Shown here piece after piece: positions 44,295 to 54,420 of a stretch of 64,000 bases of DNA. Source of the stretch: Zeugodacus cucurbitae (lineage: Eukaryota; Arthropoda; Insecta; Diptera; Tephritidae); the NCBI RefSeq assembly GCF_028554725.1, contig NC_071672.1:30896944-30960943 (forward strand), in the 5' to 3' direction. The notes under the pieces are model-generated. The model saw only the letters and a program-made list of their open reading frames with translations, did no database searches and was not told the origin of the DNA. A program made the translations under genes and the position numbers. Positions within the stretch are counted from its first letter, which is position 1. Every line of letters begins with the position of its first letter.

Positions 44295-45003
44295 CGAGGG
44301 CTGCTATATATATTTCTGGCCTAGGCAATACTAAGTGTTGCCAGGTGCAATCTGACATTTCCATTGGAAAGTTTGACATTTTTTAGCATAACATCACTCA
44401 GAACGTTTTGTCATTTAATCGTGCATTGTTTTATTTACAGGGAATTAAAAAATTCATCTCGACCAAAAAATGGAATTAACTCGTGAACATTTTCGTGCGA
44501 TCATTTTTCACAACTTTCGACGTGGATTATCGCGACAAGAGTGCATCGATGAACTAAAATATTTGTATGGCTATGAAGCACCATCCTATAGCACTGTGAA
44601 AAACTGGTACAACGAATTCAATCGTGGCCGACGCTCGCTCAAAGACGAATTCCGTGAAGGTCGTCCAAAAACAGCCGTTGTGCCAGAAAACATCGATGCT
44701 GTACGTGAACTGATAATGCAAGACCGTCATGTAACATACCTTCAGATAGAGGCATGCCTATGCATTTCTCCCACCAGCATACATTCGATATTGCATGAAC
44801 ACCTGGCCGTAAAAAAGGTTTGTTCTCGTTGGATACCGCACAATTTGACAATCGCTCAAAAAAAGTGCTTCGAAAATTGGTTTGAGCGCATGCAAAAGTG
44901 TATAAATCTCGATGGAGAATATTTTGAAAAACAATAACACCATTTTCGTCGATAAATATTTAAATTTTCATTATTAGGCCAGAAATATATATAGCAGCCC
45001 TCG
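44295..45003 (+). mobile_element. Mariner element with internal deletion
   Basis: A 709-bp element with perfect 27-bp terminal inverted repeats (cgagggctgctatatatatt and on; the other end reads tatatatagcagccctcg). TA follows on the right (45004-45005); the left flank reads taaa. It is inserted just after the 3' end of a LINE. The repeats are undamaged, so the copy could still be mobilised by a full mariner transposase. Confidence 0.9.
44470..44937 (+). CDS. Mariner transposase DNA-binding domain only (155 aa)
   Basis: Intact ORF from ATG to TAA, starting 175 bp inside the left repeat. Residues 1-60 (ELTREHFRAIIFHNFRRGLS and following) form the first helix-turn-helix of mariner transposases (HTH_48 type); GRPKTAV is the GRP linker; about 75-120 are the second helix-turn-helix. 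At residue about 136 the sequence jumps from LTIAQKK to CFENWFERMQKCINLDGEYF, which is the extreme C terminus of a full transposase. An in-frame deletion thus removed the entire DDD catalytic domain and kept both ends of the protein. It could bind mariner ends without cutting them. The known family is about 345 aa. Whether it is expressed is unknown. Confidence 0.9.
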   Translation: MELTREHFRAIIFHNFRRGLSRQECIDELKYLYGYEAPSYSTVKNWYNEFNRGRRSLKDEFREGRPKTAVVPENIDAVRELIMQDRHVTYLQIEACLCISPTSIHSILHEHLAVKKVCSRWIPHNLTIAQKKCFENWFERMQKCINLDGEYFEKQ

Positions 45004-45984
45004 TACAAGCTGTACTAAGCGGTGTTAGTCGACATGCCTGCTCGATATATGTCTTGGTTTGTCTGATTGGCCTGTGAGCTTTGACCAAGCAGAAATCCCC
45101 GATTCCTACTTCAGAAATCCCCGATTCAGAAATGAAGATTACTTCCAACTTCTTACTTATACATAGCAAATGTGACTAATGCCTACCGATGAACTTTACC
45201 ATAAATTCTCTCTAGCTACCCTTCAGTCTGATGGGCCTAAAGTTTATTGACTCTGGTATCAGTTCTACCGAAATCATGCCTAGGAAGTGCAATAACAATA
45301 TCCTTTAAGCTGTTTTTGAAGTTACCATCAGATAGCTTGATTGTTATCTTTGTTTCAACAGCCCTTTTTGCGAGAGCACTGATATCGATGATATTTCTTC
45401 ATTCGATAAAGTTTCACGATGATTATTAAAGGACGGTAGGTGATTTCCATGCCAGGTCCGGATGGAAATCTATAATTAAGTCCCGTCTCGGAATACAACT
45501 GTTATAAGAATCCGAAGAAAAACTTTCATCCGAGCTATTGAACCACTTATGAATAAGCACATCAATATTATTTATGAACTTAAGCTTTGCAAGGACCAAA
45601 GTTACAACAAAGATGGGACCTATTGTTTTGGACAATGATATCTTACGCCCTTGATTTAGCCCACGGATCAAAATCAAGCTTTATTACAAAAAAACATCTG
45701 TTGTTATTGGCATTGCAATCGATAGAAAACCCAAACTAGGTGCCCTGTGGGAACGCCGATTACGACAAAAGCTGTGAAATTTGGAAAGAATAAATGAAAG
45801 TTGGTGACACTCCCGAAAGTTGTCAAGTTTTCTTTTAATTCCTAAAAACACGGGTTTGCTCGTGGTAGAGTTTTTATGAAACTTAGTTACTTAACTGATA
45901 AAGAACTTATCGCAATTAAATTAAAGAAAGTGAGCTTTGGAATAAAAAATAACTAAATAAAACAGACAGGACAAAAGCGTCTAA
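45004..45984. other. Unassigned sequence
   Basis: No recognisable gene. A 14-bp direct repeat, gaaatccccgattc, occurs at about 45092 and 45115. Minus-strand open frames at 45426-45677 have no domain I know. Confidence 0.35.
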
Positions 45985-46250
45985 TATTGTACACTAGTGG
46001 CAGGCCAACAGGGCTGTCAGTAGAGCAGTCCCGGCAGCCAAAGGTTATTGCACAAAAAGGAAAGAGACAAATAGGCGCCATGACTTCCGCGGATTGCTTA
46101 TAACGGTTATAACATATATCAGTGCTGTCAGATCTTTTGTGCCTCCATATATGATTTTCCCAAGAAAGAATTGCAATTCACTCCTTATGGAGGAGGAACG
46201 AAATCGTCGTGTCATCTGTCTGAACCACCTGAAGCAGATCCGGTTCTTTT
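45985..46250 (+). pseudogene. Pogo-like transposase fragment
   Basis: Plus-strand pieces QPKVIAQKGKRQIGAMTSA, then a small deletion and frameshift, PPYMIFPRKN-like codons and DPVLL near the end match the better preserved minus-strand copy at 53622-54330. It also lacks 66 bp present there (after CHLSE/CLDG). DDE_1-type (CENP-B/Tigger family) by comparison with that copy. Confidence 0.7.
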
Positions 46251-46429
46251 AAACTACACGCGAAAAAAATTCTAAATCGTTGATATTGTATTGGGAATAT
46301 GGTATACCATATTTAACGCACCATGTATACCACATTACCCGCATAATTTTCAAAGTACTACTTTTTTACTTTTTTTTTAATTTTTCTTAAAAAAAATCTT
46401 TATCATTTATTGTAAATGATGATGTGTAT

Positions 46430-48456
46430 CCCTTTCCGGCCTATAGCAAATCTACTTAATAAAATTTGTTTCTCTTTTAGGTCCTATTACTTTGGCCATT
46501 GTAGATAATAACCAATACGTGTGTTTTTTGAAAATTTCAGTTTATCCTTTATTTCTAGGATACGCACAATTGTTGCGTTTCGGTCTGATTTCAAATAAAA
46601 AAATGCGCAAAACATAACTCGAAATGTTCTTTAATTCAATTTTATTTTTATTATATTTATTATTTTTCTGTATGTTATTTCATAAAACAATTTTGTCTTT
46701 TATTTAAACAAAAATAAATTTGACATTTGGAACAAAATGTGCGTGTCCGAGATCTACAACCAACAAGCCTACAGCATCTTGCGGATGACAAATCATGCTC
46801 AATTGGCCAGTGGTTGCACCGATCAAGCTTCTTATCGTTGCATGGCTGGGAAGATGGAGGATATCGTTTTGCTAAACCTTGAGTTTCTTCTTCCTCGGTG
46901 TCAGATTCATACTCAGCATGTGTCCTTTTCTCAATAGCGATCAGTTGTTCAGCTAAAGCTAATTTAAAACTTAGCAGGTCATGAGAATCTGCCCGATATT
47001 TCGAGTTTATTTTGCTATGATCTCTATATTGTAGCCAAGCTTTACAGCATTATTGTCCCAGTGGCATAAATACCACGACTTAAAAGCGTCTGAAGAAGCG
47101 GTATTGTCGTAAAGCAGCGATCAAAAAAACTTTTGAACCTTCTGGCAGTGTTTCAACCAAACGCAAAACGAAGGCTGGTCCTAGTCCCAAGTTCGTATTC
47201 GAAAGTGGTGTCGTCTTTCCTTGATAGATTTCAAAATCAAGCACCAGACCTTCAGATGTTGTTAAGACTTCATTCTTCAATCCCACTACTCTTGGTTTGT
47301 TAGGGAGACTACAGGACAACGGCCAGTGAATGGGATCATTTGTTCGTCTATAGAATAATTATCGCCTGGCTTTCTGGGAAGGCTTCGACAAGCTGATCTA
47401 ATAACTTCAATCAAAGGTTTTATTTTCCAAAAGACATTGGATTGTTTCTCTTCTTCTATTACTTCATTGGCGTCCACCACACAGGCGTAAAAGAAGCAAA
47501 CGATCGCGACTCATTGTATCAGCTACAATAGGAAGTTTTGTTTTTTTTTTTCAGTACATGCGCAATCTCGCGTAACGTATGCAACCCATTGCAACAATTA
47601 CACCAAATAAATTCTTTATTTCTCCGATTGTAGCCGCCAGTGGTTTTCCTTTCGTAAGCATATGGTACCTGTTTGTGTACTCCACTACTCTTTTTAAAAA
47701 ATCGTCATTGAAATAAGCAGAGAAATAATGTTTAGGAGACTCGAAAGTTACGTTAATTTCCGCAGATTGAGAAACACTCTCTTCCAATTGTATATCAAAA
47801 GGTCTTTTCCTCCAAATATCACGGCGATTGGCGTTTTTAGTGACATTTTGTGGTGTCTCCGTAGCGTTAATTTCGTGATCATCTTCGTCACTTTGATCGT
47901 CTAAAGTTTCATCTACCACAGAAGGTAGTTCCCAAATCGCATCCACAAGCTCGTCATCGCTACTAAAATCCTCTAAATCCGACTCCAATAGTGCACTAAG
48001 TATTTTGTCTTCAGTGAATTGCTCTAAATGAAAAAAATATCATATTCATATTTCGTTAAATAAGTCCTGACACGCACAATTATATCACTTGAAACAAAAA
48101 CGTTTAAAAAACACTTGAAGTTACAAAATAAATACTGAATGCCATTTTTTAATTAAAACTTGTTCTGTTTTGATTGAGATTACACATTTTTGATGATGTT
48201 TTTCACTTTTTAAACAAGTCAAATAATTTATCATACTTACTCCTCCGACTCATTTTTGCAAATGATTGAAATGCAATATTAAAATAGCAAAATTCACCAA
48301 AACTAACGGACTCCGAAAACGGTCCGTTATGTTTTTTATTAAGCAAACAGCTCACACAATTGTGCTATTCAGGTCTCATTATAATAGGGCAGATATTGAA
48401 GGAGATAATAAAATTTAAACGCACACGCAAAATTGTGCGTACACGGTCGGAAAGGG
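46430..48456 (-). mobile_element. piggyBac-like transposon inside the pogo copy
   Basis: A 2027-bp element. Ends are ccctttccggcc on the left and, inward from the right, ccctttccgacc. It is flanked by GTAT on both sides (46426-46429 and 48457-48460). The subterminal regions hold acgcacaattgttgcg and aaaattgtgcgtac palindrome-like motifs. Sequence on either side joins up as pogo. The target GTAT is not the canonical TTAA. Confidence 0.8.
46675..48253 (-). pseudogene. piggyBac-like transposase, frameshifted
   Basis: A short first exon starts at ATG 48253 (MSRR) with donor GTAAGT; an acceptor at about 48024 joins it to QFTEDKILSALLESDLEDFS. The acidic N-terminal region and the start of the DDE_Tnp_1_7 domain follow (KHYFSAYFNDDFLKRVVEYT, EIKNLFGVIVAMGCIRYARL). 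A stop and frame change occur near 47550. Then NVFWKIKPLIEVIRSACRSL and YSIDEQMIPFTGRCPV (first catalytic Asp), RVVGLKNEVLTTSEGLVLDF, and at KVF a one-base loss in a T run breaks the second Asp block (FDRCFTT). Later pieces lead to the C-terminal Cys-rich domain, DRCNHWPIEHDLSSARCCRL and CSKCQIYFCLNKR, ending at TAA 46677. piggyBac enzymes cut and paste at TTAA. This one is dead by few lesions. Confidence 0.85.
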
Positions 48457-48639
48457 GTATCGAATTTCGAAATTTTCGGAATCATACCTTCATAGTTATG
48501 ATTAAAAAAAATAGGTATTACCCGAATTTACTCTACCAGTTTAATAGAGCATTGAAACGGGAACATGCAAATAAACACCAGAAATTAAATTTAGTGGTTC
48601 AAATTAATGTGCCCCTGTTGAACCCCAACAAAAATTTGT

Positions 48640-49250
48640 TTATGATGATTCTGTAATAGCAGTCACAGTAAAAGGATACATCTGTTGAAGGTTTCTCTGA
48701 GCAATTGCTGACTATTAGTAATGGTCGACAAATCGAGCGGATTGATAAAATTTCCCCCGAATTTCTGTAACTTTGTCTCGTCGAAAACGCACACATCAAC
48801 AAAGTATTCCCAAACACAAAACTAATGAATGGTTGAATGAGCGAGCAATTTTGACCCTCTAAGATTAAAGATGTATATGAATTAAACTACACCATTAAGA
48901 ATGAGATCATATATACACTTAATTCATACGAATCTATTGGCTGTGTAATAAACGAGGATGGAGCCACCAACTTTCAAATTGATTTCTTAAAGTTCTTGGA
49001 GGTGCCTGTCTTTTCAGCACAATTTACTACTAAATAATAGCACCCTTGTAATTATGCTACGAAACTTAAAACAACTAAATCTGTGCAACGGAACATTTTA
49101 GGTGGTAAAAAATTTATGAACAATGTGTGCGTTGATACTCAAAGGAAAGTTCGAAGGTGAAGAAGTTCTCATTCCGAAGATTCCGATGGTCCCAACGATA
49201 TACCGTCCGTTTGAATTTAAACGTCTTCTACTTCCGATATCTTAGTAAAC
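48640..49250 (+). pseudogene. Helitron PIF1-type helicase, C-terminal part, degraded
   Basis: Plus-strand pieces in family order: FSEQLLTISNGRQIERIDK and ISPEFL (about 48695-48770), HINKVFPNTKLMNEWLNERA (about 48795-48855), VINEDGATNFQIDFLKFLEV (about 48940-49000), NSTLVIMLRNLKQLNLCNGT (about 49035-49095), then LILKGKFEGEEVLIPKIPMV and RPFEFKRLLLPI (about 49135-49240). These match the region between the Tudor-like insert and the last helicase motifs of Helitron helicases. Stops and frameshifts are frequent. No Helitron ends were identified. Confidence 0.75.
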
Positions 49251-49867
49251 ATATAAACTGAATAAAATTATGTATTCGCCGCCAGGTCAGATAGTAATAA
49301 AATAAAGTTTAAAACACTCAAATTGTTTGCCGCGGTGAAATGATTATAAAAGCTCATACACGTATCTAGTAGGCATATAACAAATTTTGACGAAAAATTT
49401 GGCATACCACCAAGTGGTGGCAAATATTGTACAAGTAATGAATATCACTTTTTTAGGTGATTTCGGTTCAAAAACGTTCCGCACAAAAATGGATTTCTAA
49501 AAAAAGTCAGAATAAAAGACATTGTTGCTGTGTTATTATATTGAATCAGAATTTTCTGAAGAAAAATTAGTTTGGGGTGGGTGGGGCACTTCCCTTAGGT
49601 CCATTAAAAAGCGTTTGGAATAATAGGAAGATTATTAGTTAAATAAATATCTATTATTATGAAGAAAAACGTGTACAGAGTACACAACTTTTTTTTGTTT
49701 TTTCAGCAGTTCTGATAAAAAAGTAATTTCGTTTTGCGCGGAAACTTTTTTGCAATTTCGCAAAAAAAAAAAAAAAATAAAGGGGTTCATACTTTTTTAT
49801 TCTCTATTCGACTATGGTATGCCGTTTTTCGTATTTGCAAAAATTGTAAAAAGTTATATGCCTAGTA
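49251..49867. other. Unassigned sequence
   Basis: No gene. A palindrome ccaccaagtggtgg is at about 49414 and an A-rich run at about 49764. It may include the rest of the Helitron. Confidence 0.35.
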
Positions 49868-50215
49868 TCTAGGTTAGGTTAGGTTAGGTTTGTTGGCAGA
49901 TCTCTGCAAAGGCAGAAGATCTCACTTAGACAGCTTGGCGCTGTCCATTGTGGTACCAATTAAACTCCCTGTGGATCAAAGACCTTCAGCAAACCGCTTG
50001 GAAACCGTTACAAATTTCTTAAGACTGATAATATCGATTCTAGCCAATTCGCTAGGATCGCCGAAAAAGGGCTTTCGGAGGTGCTTCAACCTTAGTCTGG
50101 CAAAAGATGGACAGTGCAGTAGGAAATGCTTAGATGATTCCATACACGTATCTACTTCCTATAAAACTTTTGCGCTAAGTAAAAGCTTAGCGGCATATGA
50201 GTCATAGTATAAAAT
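49868..50215 (-). mobile_element. 3' end of an R1/LOA/I-like LINE with a (CCTAA)n tail
   Basis: Minus-strand reading gives TCMESSKHFLLHCPSFARLR (Cys-x-His-x-Cys cluster found at the C terminus of R1-, LOA- and I-type ORF2 proteins), then LKHLRKPFFGDPSELARIDI and a stop after RFAEGL. The copy ends in four ccTAA-type units (ttaggttaggttaggttagg on the plus strand, about 49873-49891), probably a tandem 3' tail. Open frames on the other strand are shadows. Confidence 0.65.
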
Positions 50216-50365
50216 TTGTTTGAACAAGGGTTTGTGTCAAATAAAGGTAAGTTTTGTTTGTGTTTGCTGATGGCCACTAGATGTCGCTGTGCACACTCTA
50301 TCACATTATGTACGTTCGAGATTAAAAGTTAACAGTTAACAGTTGAATAGCCATACAACATACCT

Positions 50366-50640
50366 AAGGGGTTAGGTGGGTTTCAATGGCTAAAAACAAG
50401 GGTATCTACATATTTTTTAAACATATAGAAACACATATTTCATTAAACAATTCAGCATATCAACTTGGTCAAATTTTCGGCATATTTTGGCTCGAAAAAT
50501 ATAGTTGTAATAAAAAACAGCCTTCTTTCATAAACTAGATAATGTTATTCTAAAGATATGTGTAAAATTTGCACAAAATCGCTTCATAACTTTTCGAGAT
50601 ATCTTGTCTACCGACTTCAAAAATTTAGCTTTAACTGTCA
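50366..50640 (-). mobile_element. Fragment of the Tigger-like family (7104 type), reverse
   Basis: aggggttaggtgggttt, then atttcattaaacaattcagc, then aaaatcgcttcataactttt in the same order as the inverted copy at 62400-62830. Ends are not defined. Confidence 0.6.
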
Positions 50641-51639
50641 TTTGTAATCAGCAGAGATCATATAGATATCTTACCACAGTTAATGTTAATAACTGACCAG
50701 AATGTGTTGAAGTGGTGAGCTGTTTGCTTTATGAAAAACTAGCGTATGTTGCATACGAGCTGATTTAACATTTGACATTATATTAACATACATCGACTTC
50801 GTAAACATTCGCTGCAACTATTAACCACTACTATTAACAGCAATGTTACTTTTGTGTATGTTAAACTCTCTTCGGATTTTAAAAATATAACATTTTGACT
50901 ACTTACAGTTCGTATCCACAGGTAAAATTCTTCCCCTTCGTATGCACAACAACAGCGCAACTACCCCTTACTGTTAGCATTGAAGCCCACAAAATGGTAA
51001 CCTCTCCGCTTTTACATTCTGCTTTCGGTCTCCATTATGAATTATTCGCGAGCATTGATAGCGGCTGCTGCAGTTAAGCATAAATGAGCGGAAACATGTG
51101 CGGTATATATATTATATATATGAATACATATATATGTGTGTATAGATGCATACTTATACACACAGTTCTCTTTATGTGCTAAGTCACTTTAAGTAGGACA
51201 AGCTATTCAAGTAAATAACTGTTTATTTCGAAATTTTGTGTTGTGGACACACTTTTGAAAAGTCGTTCAAGACACTTTACAAAGTCACCTCTAAGTTCTT
51301 GTGTTGGACGAGCATTAAAATTGCTGACTCCATGAAATTATAAAAAAAAAATTTTTAAGTACTTATATTTAACATGTATAAAATTGTTGCATATATGTAG
51401 ACAGATCGGTAAACTTACAAAGGAACTGATGTGGACCACACATGCTTAAGTACGGGTTTCTTTCTTTTGTGATGTGATTCCTGCATAACACACATGCCGT
51501 GGATTGGCACTTGAAGACGTCGAAAGCTATTTGTCTTAAGGCTGTCAACCGATAATCCACTACAAGTCGATTGAAAAATATCATATGATAATATCTATTT
51601 ATATAAAAATTTCATGTCACGTTGTTAGTCCGCTATAAA
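50641..51639. other. Unassigned sequence
   Basis: No gene or known repeat. A tata/catata microsatellite lies near 51100-51160. Confidence 0.35.
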
Positions 51640-52543
51640 CTGCTTAAACTGGGTTTCAAAATTTCAAAATATGAAAAAAAAATTAAAACAAAATAAATTG
51701 TTTCTTATCTTATTAAATAGTACAACAGGTTTAAAATATTAACCGAATCAAAATACCGAGTAAAATTCTAAGAGAAATACGTTTTGGAAGTGCCGCCCCT
51801 CAGACCACATCAGTTACAATATAAAACTCAGTTTTCAAATCGATGGATTTCGAAAATTTATGCAGCGATTTTGTTGAATTTTAATTCATAGAAATAATAT
51901 TAACTAGTTAATGAACGAAGGATTTCTTTTTTTTATTAGAACTATTTTTTTCGTGCCAACTATTTTTTTATACCCAAAATTTTTCCAAAAAAGTGAGTTA
52001 TTTTGTTAAAAATTCGATTGAAAAAATCAAAAATACAAAGCTTAATATTTTCTTACTCATCAACTAATTTTATTCACTTACAAACGAAATATTTTTTTTT
52101 TTTTTTTTTTATTTTGGTTGAACCAATAATGAGCAAGCGTTTTTGTTTTTTGATACATCAAGGAAGTTCAGGTACCAACGGCTGAGATTTCGGAATTTTA
52201 AATAAAAATCTCACAAAATACCGTTTAAATCTTTATCTTTGATATGCTGAATTCTTTAAACGAAATATAGCATTCTATATATTAAAAAAATAATAGTAGA
52301 GTAAGTTCGGGTAATATGGAATACCTATTTTTTTTTAATCATAACTATGAAGGTATGATTACGAGACTTTCGAAATTCGATTCGATAAAGATTTTTTTAA
52401 GAAAAATTTACAAAAAGTCAAAAAGTATTACTTTGACAATTATGCGGGTAATGTGGTATACATGGTTCGTTTAATATGGTATACCATATTTCCAACACAA
52501 TATCAACGATTGAGAAATTTTTTCGCGTGTGACTATAGTTTAT

Positions 52544-53617
52544 CCCTTTCAGACCGTGATGCATCAATTGTGCGGTCAAGTTTCAATGTCAAGATCTCTA
52601 CTATTTATGCACGTATGTTAAAAAGGCCGATATGTATCGATTGTGCTGATTATTGTGTACCTTTTCTTTTAGCACTGTTTTGCTATTCGATTTACCGTTA
52701 TCCACGTGGTGGTGAAATTCTTAAATCGTATTTCGATTTTTTCAAAGAGAGCTGCGGCAGTAAGTTGTATTTAATATTATTAAAATATTATTAGTGAAAA
52801 AATAGTGAAGAGTGCATATTATAACTAAAAAAATAGTAAGTTTTAATATTTAAAATGAATAGGAGTGATTAAATGCAAAGTAAGTATGTTTTAGCCGTAC
52901 TTTTCAACAAGTGCATCAATTGTGCGTATCAGGTCTTAAGTAACTAAACACAAGTGCTTTGTCTTGCATTTCATTTCAAAGAAATTCTTACAGATGATGA
53001 TATTTTGGCAGTGACTTAGCGTGTTGCAATGCTTGGATGGAGTATCGTAATTTTTGTCGGGAAATAAGAATGCCACCAATGGCTATACACGATTTCGGCT
53101 TGCGCTAGCAGAAGCTTTGGTAGCAGATCAAACTGAAACGAACGTGGAGTGGTGCTCTGGATCAGAATCAGGCGACGTTGATTTAACTCCACCATCGAAA
53201 CGATACCGTCCAGCAGACCAACCATGCCCTGAAAAGCGGCTAGATGGTATCAATCACTGGCCAGAAGAATCTGACCTAAAATCAGCCCGTATGTGCCGTC
53301 GAAAATAGTGTAAGTCACGTACGCGCACGCGATGCACCAAGTGCGATGTATATTTATGCTTAAATAAGAAAAATAATTGTTTCACTATTTATCACACGAA
53401 AAAATAAATAAAAATTTTAAATAGTTAGCAAGTGTGGGATTGTTTATTTCAAACGAAATCAGACCGAGATGCATCAAATGTGCGGGTCCTCGAAACCCTA
53501 GAAGGAAATTGAAACACAAAAATTTAGCTGGCGAATATGTCTTTATATCACATAAAGACTGTATGTTCTAAAAATGGGGGAAAAAAATTCAGTAGTTTAG
53601 TGTCAGGTCTGAAAGGG
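52544..53617 (+). mobile_element. piggyBac-like deletion derivative
   Basis: 1074 bp with ends ccctttcagacc on both sides (right end reads ggtctgaaaggg). The target is TTAA on the right (53618-53621) and TTAT on the left (52540-52543, one change). The comparable pogo copy at 46245 has an uninterrupted ttaa. Subterminal motifs gatgcatcaattgtgcgg (52558), tgcatcaattgtgcgtat (52911) and gatgcatcaaatgtgcgg (53466) recur. Confidence 0.85.
53022..53407 (+). pseudogene. piggyBac-like transposase, C-terminal part
   Basis: Starts in the frame CCNAWMEYRNFC (about 53024), shifts, then 53054-53308 reads FRLALAEALVADQTE and KRYRPADQPCPEKRLDGINH. A TAG follows; the same frame continues CKSRTRTRCTKCDVYLCLNK to TAA at 53405. 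This is the tail and Cys/His-rich C-terminal domain of piggyBac transposases, the part that binds the ends. It parallels the tail of the copy at 46675-48253 but is clearly diverged from it. The catalytic domain is deleted. Confidence 0.8.
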
Positions 53618-53621
53618 TTAA

Positions 53622-54330
53622 AAGAACCGGATCTTCCTTAGATGTTTTTATGAAATCTAGGAAATGTTTAAACCAATTGGTGAAAATTGGAATTTGTACC
53701 CATCCAGACAGATGGCACGACAATTACGCTCCTCCTTCATAAGAAGCGAGTTGCAATTCTTTCTTGGGAAAATCAAATATGGAGGCACAAAAGATCCGAC
53801 AGCGTTCTTATATGTTATAACCGTTATAAGCAATGCGCGTTCTGCGGAAGTCATGGCGCCTATTTGTCTTTTTCCTTTTTGTGCAATAATCTTTGGTTGC
53901 CGGGTCTGCACTACTGACAGCCCTGTTTCGTCATCGTTGCAAATACGAGTTGTCAGCAAGTTGAAAAACGAAGACACATTTTGTCGTGTGAATCCTTTCG
54001 AACGGTCGAAAGAAGTGCCAGTTGGTGAAGCTCAATATTTCCCGATGTCGTTCACAAAATCCGTCTTCACCCGCACATTTTGCCTAAACTTTGAATTTAT
54101 TAGGAATATTATTTTTTAAGTCAATTTGGAATGCACGCGACCGCGAATCCAGTCTCGCCAGGCCTGAAAAGTGCAACTCTATGTTCAAAGAGTACCTTAG
54201 AATGTCACTCTCTATTTCTATTTCTGCTAAAATGGGTTTCTGACAAAGTTTTGTTGCAAGCAGCTCCTCCTTCGTTGCTTCTAGCCATACGCTGCGATAT
54301 GTGGAACTTCGTATATTTGTGAGGCCGAAG
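53622..54330 (-). pseudogene. Pogo-like (Tigger/CENP-B family) transposase
   Basis: Minus strand from about 54330. KPILAEIEIESDILRYSLNI and GLARLDSRSRAFQIDLKNNI fit the DNA-binding region. KCAGEDGFCERH marks the second helix-turn-helix edge. RICNDDETGLSVVQTRQPKI holds the first catalytic Asp of DDE_1, then IIAQKGKRQIGAMTSAERAL, GSFVPPYLIFPRKN and, in another frame, KHFLDFIKTSKEDPVLL, where the piggyBac element breaks it. At least two frameshifts. The last catalytic Asp block would lie beyond the insertion (NYSHTRKNFSIVDIV in 52539-52490). Confidence 0.8.
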
Positions 54331-54420
54331 TTACTATAATAATAAACTTGTTTTCAACCGCTGAAACCCCTTAAGGGTAGCCTATTATTTTGATAACTTT
54401 ATGTAACAAAAATACGGTCA

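Larger units (their letters stand above)
45985..48545 (+). mobile_element. Pogo-like element, 3' part, interrupted by piggyBac
   Basis: Transposase-coding sequence (45985-46250) continues into aactacacgcgaaaaaaatt, atatggtataccatattt and accacattacccgcataatt. It is broken at 46429 by a piggyBac-like element and resumes at 48457 to end near ttacccgaatttactctacc at about 48545. The same sequence occurs inverted at 52290-54337, with which this copy lies tail to tail. Confidence 0.75.
52290..54337 (-). mobile_element. Pogo-like element carrying a second piggyBac
   Basis: Right end (5') near cgaagttactataat; left end (3') agtagagtaagttcgggtaa. Inward the two ends read agtaacttcgg and agtagagtaagttcggg. 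It is inserted into a Tigger-like element with AT-rich TA flanks. A piggyBac-like element (52544-53617) interrupts the C-terminal coding part at a TTAA. Confidence 0.7.
51640..54420 (+). mobile_element. Tigger-like family (7104 type), forward, split by pogo
   Basis: 51640-52288 matches about 7310-7800 of the complete element (cttattaaatagtacaa, ggtaccaacggctgagattt, tttgatatgctgaattcttt). 54340-54420 continues it (cttgttttcaaccgctgaaa, compare catgttttcaacctcttaaa at about 7809). Between them lies the minus-strand pogo-like element. Confidence 0.65.

Noticed and set aside
49873..49891. Internal telomere or chromosome-fusion site
   Set aside because: Only about four ttagg units, directly at the 3' end of a LINE fragment; flies lack TTAGG telomeres.
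46249..52539. A single 6.3 kb TTAA-flanked element with long inverted repeats
   Set aside because: The inverted arms continue outward into pogo transposase sequence on both sides, so they are two pogo copies. The ttaa belongs to pogo and served as target for the second piggyBac.
53664..54119. 151-codon plus-strand frame
   Set aside because: Opposite strand of the pogo-like transposase, which has clear motifs.
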